Origin: Helopsaltes ochotensis
Lineage: Eukaryota > Chordata > Aves > Passeriformes > Locustellidae
NCBI GenBank assembly: GCA_013400155.1
Contig: VXBM01000136.1
Span: 186,001 to 250,000 of the forward strand
Length of the DNA stretch: 64,000 nucleotides
Direction: 5' to 3'
In this document: positions 57,667 to 64,000 of the stretch, in pieces
Layout: each line of letters starts with the position of its first letter
Numbering within the stretch: the first letter of the stretch is position 1
Notes under the pieces: model-generated
Databases searched by the model: none
What the model was told of the DNA's origin: nothing
Seen by the model: the letters and a program-made list of their open reading frames with translations, nothing else
Position numbers and translations under genes: made by a program

Positions 57667-59126
57667 GAGTAAAGTTACTAATTCTCAGTGAGAAGCAGAG
57701 CTAGACAAAGATTGCAAAATATTGTCCACTAATCTGTTCTTGAATTTTTAAACATATTTTTTGGTCTCTATTCACTCGTGGATCTCTGAGCTAATGAACT
57801 TGCTGACAGGAATGTTCACCATAACAACCCATTTACAGCAAATATTGCAAGATCTTTGCACTCTTCCCTTCATTCAAAATAATACCAGTCTCCCTCCCCA
57901 AGAAATGACCTTCCTGTTTCAGAGTTTTGTCATTAATTGTGAATATTCACATTGGTAAGATGTTTTGTTTATTTTACTAAATCCTCTTCCAGCAAGAAAA
58001 CAGAATTCAACCAACTGAAGTGGAATTTTAAAAAGACAGACCTCGGAGCTCCAATTTCAAGAGAAAGGATGGTCCTGAAACTGGAGCTACGGGGAGATAT
58101 GGAGGTCAGTCCTCAATCCACCAAGGACTTTGCTGCTCTCTGCCTTGCAGCACACTGAAATGTGAACAGCTTCCAGGACCTCAGATACACTGGGGTGTGC
58201 ACGAGGGATGCATAATACTGACAAATCATCTTCTTGTGACCCATCTATAAGAAAAAAAAAAAAGTGTAGAAATGATTTAGTTACAAGTTCTTTACCTAAA
58301 GATGTCCTTTCATCTGCTGGTGGATATTTTCTTTGAGGAGATTATTCATGGAGCAAGGTTCTAAAATAAAAATTGAGGAGGATGGAGCAAAGCTGGGCTT
58401 TGGTGAATACATCCAAACCCTAGACACATTGCAAATAAACGGAGCTTGTTCCCAGGCAACTCCCAAGTAGAAAATAGGCACAACTGTTCTGAACGATTTT
58501 CTCTACGATTTGTTTACCTAGCTGTAGGGTCTTCTTCAGAGTCAGGCAAAATCAAAGGAGAGACAGTTATTGACCTCAGCTTGCTTTGAATCTGGCTTGT
58601 AATGAGAGCTATACCCACACCAAGTTTCAAATTCCAAGCAGCTTGATGTGGCCTTTTACAGAGAAAAAAATTGTTAGAATTTTTATTACAATAAGAAAGT
58701 GCAATTTTTCATTCCCTCCTCATTTCAGAAGGTCTGAAGGGATTTTACTCAACTTCCTCTTCTACCTTCAGGCAGAGACCAAATCTGAGAAATTGCAGCC
58801 CAATTTTGGAAAGTTCTCAGGATGTGTAAATCAGGGGCTCATGATGGGAAGCTGCTGTTCAATACACTTTGTTGTCATGAGTGCTTCCGGGAATCTGCTG
58901 CAGACCAGGTGCCCCCTTCACCTTGCCTTGTTTTATATCCTTCCACCAGATATAATGATCAGAATGATTCAAAAACAAAAAAAGGGTCTGATCAGAACAG
59001 CGGGAGGTTTTGCCCTGTTGGGACCAAGATGGCTAGAAGGTAGTCAATACCTGGCCTTGCAGAGGCTGGGAATTATCTAGCATCTTCTAGAGTGTGACAT
59101 CCGGCAGAAAAGCATAAATCTTCTCA
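57667..59126. other. Non-coding unique sequence, no gene seen
   Basis: About 1.5 kb. A 13-base A run lies near 58252. The 164-codon plus frame at 58586-59080 shows no known domain and a 73-codon plus frame overlaps it in another phase. Confidence 0.6.
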
Positions 59127-59586
59127 TTGCCTGAAACTCGGCAAGGTCAAATGCAGTCTTGCTGTTACTCTGGCACTGAATTTAGCAGCCCCAGACAAAA
59201 CTGCAGGGGCAGCTCAGCGAGGAGGAGAGAAAAGGCAGCTAAATTCAGGGGTTCTTCCTTTAGGCAAAGTCCTGAAACTATTGTCCAGGCTTTTGACGAT
59301 GCAAGGTGTAATAGAGTTAGTATTGATCTGCTTTTGCAATGTTCGGTGTTTAGAAGAGTGCGGTGTGCCCTTATCAAGAGCAAATGTGAGCCTTATAAAT
59401 ATCTGAATGCAGCTGGTATTATTTTCAAGCCCAATGTCGGTACCCTTGTTAGGCATTTTGACAAAATTCATCAGCAGTATGGAAAAGAGTCCACAGAACT
59501 GGAAAATTTTGCTGTAAATTCACTGTTGTTACATCCACCGATTTGGAAAAAGTCAGCGCAAAGGCACAATCCTTAAAATAAATAAA
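59127..59586 (+). other. Unexplained 149-codon open frame or conserved non-coding block
   Basis: An ATG at 59127 opens a frame running to a TAA at 59574-59576, directly followed by two overlapping AATAAA hexamers (59577-59586). The C-terminal half has a protein-like mixed composition (lysines, tyrosines, aromatic residues, no low complexity) over AT-leaning DNA where a stop-free run of this length is less expected than in the CpG-rich neighbour. I recognise no family, motif, signal peptide or membrane segment, and no splice context. The stop-TAA-AATAAA layout could be a retrocopy relic, a terminal exon, or chance in A-rich sequence. The same bases also look like candidate conserved non-coding DNA (for example TTCGGTGTTTAGAAGAGTGC). 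Coding status is unproven. Confidence 0.2.
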
Positions 59587-59999
59587 AGAAAATGTCTCAT
59601 AGCTGCCAGCAGGCACTGGAGCTCCCCAGCAGAGGCTGCCTGGGAGCAGCACAAGCTGTGCACAACTCCTCAGCCCCAGTAAACAGCAGCTTGGTGTTCT
59701 CCCTCCCTGGGAGAGATGTGCTCTCTGCCATTGGTGTAGGTTGCTGATGCTTCGATCTCTTCCCTGGCTGAAGACACCTACTCCTAATTTGCGATCCTGC
59801 GCTACTCCAGGAAGAGCTGGAGGAGACAGAAGGTGTGAATGGACAGCCAAGACCAAGCAGAGCCAAGGGACTGGCTTGGCTCTGGAAGGCAAAATGCAAG
59901 CTGAGCCATTGGAGCCGGCTGTACACAGATGAGAAGGAAAATGCACAAAGTGATAAATAACTTTGCTCAGGCTGCCAGGAAGGGCTGCCAGAACATTCT
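59587..59999. other. Non-coding sequence, no gene assigned
   Basis: Two long minus frames (59449-60087 and 59597-60313) and the start of a 276-codon plus frame (59929-60759) overlap here in conflicting phases and strands. All show serine-, proline- and alanine-rich translations typical of GC-rich chance frames. Confidence 0.6.
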
Positions 60000-60595
60000 C
60001 GCTTGGCTTTGCTCTGACTTGGCTCGCCTGCTGCCGCCAGCCCCCCTCCTGCACAGACGAAATGCCGGGCCAGAGCCACGCATGCATCTCCGGGCCGGCT
60101 CACCCTGTTCACCCGCTGGCCAGCCGGCCCCTCGGACAGCCGCCTCTGCCCGTGCCTCTCCCGTTTGGAGCCCACCCTCTCCCTGCATGGGCACCCCACG
60201 GGTGCACCTGGCAGGAAGGCATGCAGAGAGAAAATCATGCGGTGTGCCATTAGCTTGGGTTGTTTTTGTAGGAGCCACCTCTCCCAGTGCTTCCCCAACA
60301 ATCTGGATGGCATCTGCCTCTACAGTCGTCTGCCTACAGCAGTGCCTCCACGGGCAGCAAAATCCCTCTTTCTCCAGGGGTCAGCTCCGCACCTTTTCCT
60401 TCCAAACACAAGTAGTGCCCACAGGTGGTACAGATGGTTTCATCAGAGGTGATCAGACACCTGCATTCCCACCCGTGAGGCCTGGCAGCCTCAGGGGGAG
60501 GGCTGGAGTCACAGCAGGGCGTGTGCGGAACAGGAATGAACTGACAGTGCCACGCACGGCGGCACGCAAATCAAAGCAACGCTTTCTCCAGTGCT
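60000..60595. promoter_or_regulatory. CpG-rich island, possible orphan promoter or enhancer
   Basis: I count 16 CpGs in 60000-60241 and about 27 up to 60595, well above the flanks. Dense parts include CTCCGGGCCGGCTCACC (60089-60105) and CACGCACGGCGGCACGC (60551-60567). As with the islands at 3121 and 25440, no exon or transcript can be assigned. The open frames over it, including the longest in the window, are best explained by few stop codons in GC-rich DNA. Confidence 0.45.
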
Positions 60596-60799
60596 GTGTG
60601 GTGCTACCAGCCTCATGCCTCACTGGAGTGGAAGGAGATGGATATTTTAAAGGATTTATCAGGCAAAAAGAAGTGTCAGCATTTCTCAGTTTCAACTGGC
60701 AGCTCCAGCTTGAGGAAAGCTATTGTTGCAGGATTTCCAACGTCTCGTTGCCTTTCTGATCTGTCGTGCACATTCAACATATGTGTCTGTTTAGTTGCC

Positions 60800-61065
60800 C
60801 ATTATTTAACCTAGATTTTTTCCCCCTTGAGAGATTACAGTGAATTCAGGGCACATGAATGGTGTAATTTATCATTTTCCAATATAGACTGTCATGCACT
60901 TATATATAGTGAAAATAATTTGTTGTCAAGTTATCCAGTTACCACCTCATTTTATATGCTTCATAATAAGCTATTTGTAATGATCTATGCTCGTCAGAAG
61001 TCTAAATAACCAAAATATTGCCATCTCACTACAGATAACTACTAAATATTTCCAGCAGCACTGAA
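60800..61065. promoter_or_regulatory. AT-rich candidate conserved non-coding element
   Basis: Repeat-free AT-rich sequence with CATTATTTAACCTAG, GTGTAATTTATCATTTTCC, ACTTATATATAGTG, AAAATAATTTGTTG, CTCATTTTATATGC and CATAATAAGC. It starts about 200 bases after the CpG-rich stretch. Many ATTA/TAAT cores. Inference only. Confidence 0.25.
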
Positions 61066-61724
61066 TCATCCTGATCCCTGGGAGAGCTATGTCCACATTG
61101 TTAGAGAAACGGTTTGCTACCAGAAAATCCCTTTTCAAGAGTGCCCAGTTTTCTTTTGAAACCCTATAGACTTTGGAAAAATTCATTTTGTGGGGAAAAT
61201 GCTATTTTATTGGAAATTTCTTTTCTGCTTGTTCCAAGTTACATTTATTTTCCTGTTTTCCTCTTGTTGTCATGTATTCCCTTCTCAAAGGGCATGTCTT
61301 TCTACGTGACCCTGCTCATAGCACTAGCACATTGAAGGTTATGGGCATGCAGTTGTGGTACATGCAAGCTATTTTTCTAAAATATTAGAATGCCTAGAGT
61401 ACTCTGATTGGCACCCATTCACCCTGCATGCTGTAAAATGCCTGTAGAACCTTATAGTCACTAAAAAGAAAGGGTTGCTGCTAGAAAGTGGTTCATCCTG
61501 CTCTAGGATCCAGATGACCCTTGGCTGTATCCGTCCCACCTCCTGACAGCTAAAGTATGTTAGCCTCCTACTTAGAAGAGGCCTTCAATTAGGCTGATCA
61601 GTTAGGTGCATAAAAATGGCTTAGGCTGAACCTGGCTCAAACACTTCTTTTGTTCCTCTGTTGTTTGGTGTTAAACCATTTCCCTCCTGTGCAAGCCAGA
61701 GACCCCAGCACCATTTGTTGTGCT
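61066..61724. other. Non-coding unique sequence, no gene seen
   Basis: Ordinary sequence without recognisable features; two overlapping plus frames of 71-73 codons near 61114-61388 are unrecognised. Confidence 0.6.
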
Positions 61725-62190
61725 TTATCGTCTGTGCTCTAATCCGCCAGCCTGATGGGGTAGCTGCCCTCGGGGATTTAAAATGTAAGCTATTTGCACT
61801 GTTATTTTATGGCATGACTTTGCATGATGTGACATCCCTGTTTGGCTTGAGCAGGGACCAGTGGCTTGGACTGCCTGACAGACGATAGTCAGAGACTAAT
61901 GACTGCCTGCATACTGCTAGGAGGAACCCCCTGGGGCAGCAGGGGGACCGCTGCCAGCTCTGCTCTGAATTAACATCTTCACTAAGGAGCAGGCAGGGAG
62001 ATTAGGCAGCCGAGGAAAGCAGGACAAGTAACACCAACCCCCCTGGTGTTCCAGCTGCCGAAAAGTCAGCCTTTTGAAAATATTGCGAGTAGGTTGTTCA
62101 GGTCGATCAAAGAGATAAATAATCAAGGACCCACACTGTTCCCCAGGGGGTTTTAACGTTTCAGATGGATGTAAACATGGCAAGTTGTTA
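61725..62190. promoter_or_regulatory. Candidate conserved non-coding element with CTCF-like site
   Basis: Repeat-free block with CpGs kept in mixed-composition DNA (TTTATCGTCTG, CTAATCCGCC, CCTCGGGG, GACAGACGATAG, TATTGCGAGTAGG, AGGTCGATC). CAGCAGGGGGACCG at 61937-61950 resembles the CTCF core CCASCAGGGGGCGC. GGGGATTTAAAATGTAAGC and GATAAATAATCAAGG are possible factor-binding parts. Conservation not tested. Confidence 0.3.
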
Positions 62191-64000
62191 TCAGAGAAAT
62201 TGCAGTAGCTGAAACTGGACTGAAACTGTTTGTACACAGAAATGATCTCTAGAGCATACAGTTAGGATGTTTATAAAGTGATGAGCTGCTAGCTGCAGTT
62301 TCTGTGGCTTCCTAAACAAAATGATGGGCTTAGGTAGAAAAATCACTGCCCTGCATATTCTCAAGCTGGAGGAGGAACTCTGGAGGAGGAACACCTCAAA
62401 AAGAGCCCCAGGTGACAAAAGAGCAAAAAATCAACACAAGATAAACTCTAAACTTGAATCTTTTTGATTTTCTAGCTCTGTTTTTGCAACTGTATTTCAA
62501 ATCTTGTAATAAAAAAAAAAATTGCTTTGTTCCATTAGAATAACATTGTTTTTCTTTTTTAACCTTGAGTGGGCTTTTGAAGGAATTCAGATAACTCTGG
62601 AAAGCAACAGGAACACTGGGTTTTTACAAATATTTCTGAAACCAGAAACACTTTAAAGGGTTTGTCTTTGCAGAATACACCATTATTCAATTTTCTGAAA
62701 AATGGGTCTTTTGAACTCTTTTGAACTTGCTGTTGTTTGCTATTGGGTTTTTTGTTGTTGTTGTTGTTGTTTGTTTGTTTGTTGTGGGGATTTTTTTTAG
62801 GTTTTTTGTTTTTTGTTTTTTGATTGGCTGGCTGGGGTTTTTTGCTTTCTTGGCCAGTGAAGGCCCAGATATTACAGTCAAATTACATAACTTGACACTG
62901 GAGGGGGACACATGGCCTTCCAAAGGTTTGCTTTGGGAATCCTGGTGTACATTTTTGAAGACTAAAGAATGGCAATACAAATGAACGTAGGAGATAAACC
63001 AGGAATCTCCTGTTGTTTGATCAGCTGTGCAGCACTGGCACAGAACACCAGCTCAGGGGTGTTGTGGCTTTCTTGGGTATCAGTGCCATTGGACAGGAAA
63101 ACAAACTTTGATTGGAAACATCTTCAAGAAGTGCCATGGATTTCCTGTTTTGCTGATACTACATAGGAGATCATGCTCCAGCAAATCAATGCTGAGGCTT
63201 TGCAATATGGTGTCCTGGCAACTTGGGCTCTTTTTGTCATTTGGCTTCTGTTTTTTCTCTGTCCACGGTCCAGTTACTCTATCAGCTATGGGCATGGTTA
63301 CCTCCATCCTTTCTTTGGACTGTCTGACCAGGAAGTGTTCCTAAACTGTTTGTTATGGGGCTGGCAATGTTTTGTAACTTCTTCAAGTTTTGCACATCAA
63401 ATGATGATACTTAGGAAGCTGATGGGTTTTTTTACAGTTGGTAGTTGGGCCGTAACTCCTAATTTTGTCATGTGTTATTCTCACTGACTTGCTGACATGT
63501 CATGCCTTCCCCCAGTCCAGGGTTCATGAGAGGTATGGGGTTAGGGATGCTGTAGCTTCCACCTTTTCCCCAAAACCTTCCTTAGGAAGATATGTACTGT
63601 AGGTGAGGTAAAGGAGAGATGTCACACAGCTGGTCTGCACCTATGAACCCTAGTCAGTCTCTGTGTATTTTAAAACTGTAGCATTTTTTCAGCTTGACTT
63701 GTCTTCATTTTCAGTGCAGTTAACATGACCTCTGTTAAACTGAATGTGGGTGTTATTCATATATCAAGTTGCACTCAATTAATGAAATCACGATGAAATA
63801 ATGTCTTGAGTGATAACGGTATGAACTGGGGTAGCCCCAAAGTGATGTGAAATAACCATAGCAATAGTTAAGAATTCTGTGCTGTTGCCGTGGCTACTAG
63901 CCTATTTGACTTACCATTGCAGTGAAAGAATATTAGCCAGGAGACAACTCATTTCTGAGACTCCCACATGACAATAATACTTTCTGCCAAACCTCCCTGC
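62191..64000. other. Non-coding unique sequence, no gene seen
   Basis: About 1.8 kb apart from the T/G-rich tract. A 12-base A run lies near 62510. Plus frames at 63027-63344 and 63173-63487 overlap in different phases and have no recognisable product. Confidence 0.6.
62751..62850. repeat. (GTT)n/(GTTT)n and T/G-rich tract
   Basis: TTGTTGTTGTTGTTGTTG runs into GTTTGTTTGTTTG and then into a second T/G-rich part with TTTTTTGTTTTTTG. Low-complexity, similar in nature to 38683-38778. Confidence 0.9.

Noticed and set aside
58586..59080. 164-codon plus frame
   Set aside because: No domain or motif, with a second plus frame overlapping it. Treated as chance.
59597..60313. 238-codon minus frame
   Set aside because: Conflicts with the plus frame over the same bases, serine-rich, no known motif. 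A further minus frame of 212 codons in another phase overlaps it.
59929..60759. 276-codon plus frame, the longest in the window
   Set aside because: It runs through CpG-rich DNA where stops are rare, overlaps long frames on the minus strand, and its arginine-, serine- and proline-rich translation has no recognisable domain.
1..64000. tRNA, rRNA, CRISPR array, operon or prokaryotic signals
   Set aside because: None seen on inspection. The sequence has vertebrate-type repeats and CpG depletion, so bacterial features are not expected.
1..64000. Endogenous retrovirus or LTR pair
   Set aside because: No long direct terminal repeats, primer-binding site or gag/pol-like frame was noticed. A library search would be needed to exclude old solo LTRs.

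Overview
This window looks like vertebrate, and most probably avian, nuclear DNA with no protein-coding gene that I can support. The clearest sign is a set of CR1-type LINE fragments. The best is a 5'-truncated 3' piece at 49594-50466 on the plus strand. Shorter pieces lie at 20140-20415 and 22550-22810 (minus) and 45955-46040 (plus). With these are decayed fragments that resemble MIR/CORE-SINE repeats and short palindromic MITE-like repeats of amniotes. There are no Alu, B1 or L1 elements. Overall repeat density is low, as is usual in birds; a turtle or crocodile would normally carry more. All family names are recognised by eye and were not checked against a library.

Layout. 0-10 kb: unique sequence with a CpG-rich island (3121-3610), two MIR-like fragments and an assembly gap inside a poly(A) tract (9341-9360). 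10-24 kb: mostly featureless, with an AT-rich candidate regulatory block (10500-10720), two minus-strand CR1 pieces and a perfect 24-bp palindrome (20636-20659). 24.5-25.7 kb: a (CA)n tract, a pyrimidine tract, then a compositionally distinct block ending in a CpG-rich stretch, the best regulatory candidate in the first half. 26-49 kb: long unique stretches with microsatellites, poly(T) tracts of 30 and 63 bases, small tandem duplications, hairpins and a few old repeat fragments. 49-64 kb: the large CR1 piece, a cluster of four MITE-like relics (56260-57665), several candidate conserved non-coding blocks, an unexplained 149-codon open frame with AATAAA right after its stop (59127-59586), and a CpG-rich stretch (60000-60595).

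None of the open reading frames longer than 60 codons resembles a protein family I know. Most have low-complexity or compositionally driven translations, and the longest lie in or beside CpG-rich DNA where stop codons are rare. The region is best read as intergenic or deep-intronic sequence, perhaps with distal regulatory elements. The calls of conserved non-coding DNA rest on composition and motif content only, because no alignment could be run. I did not find a new biological system here.
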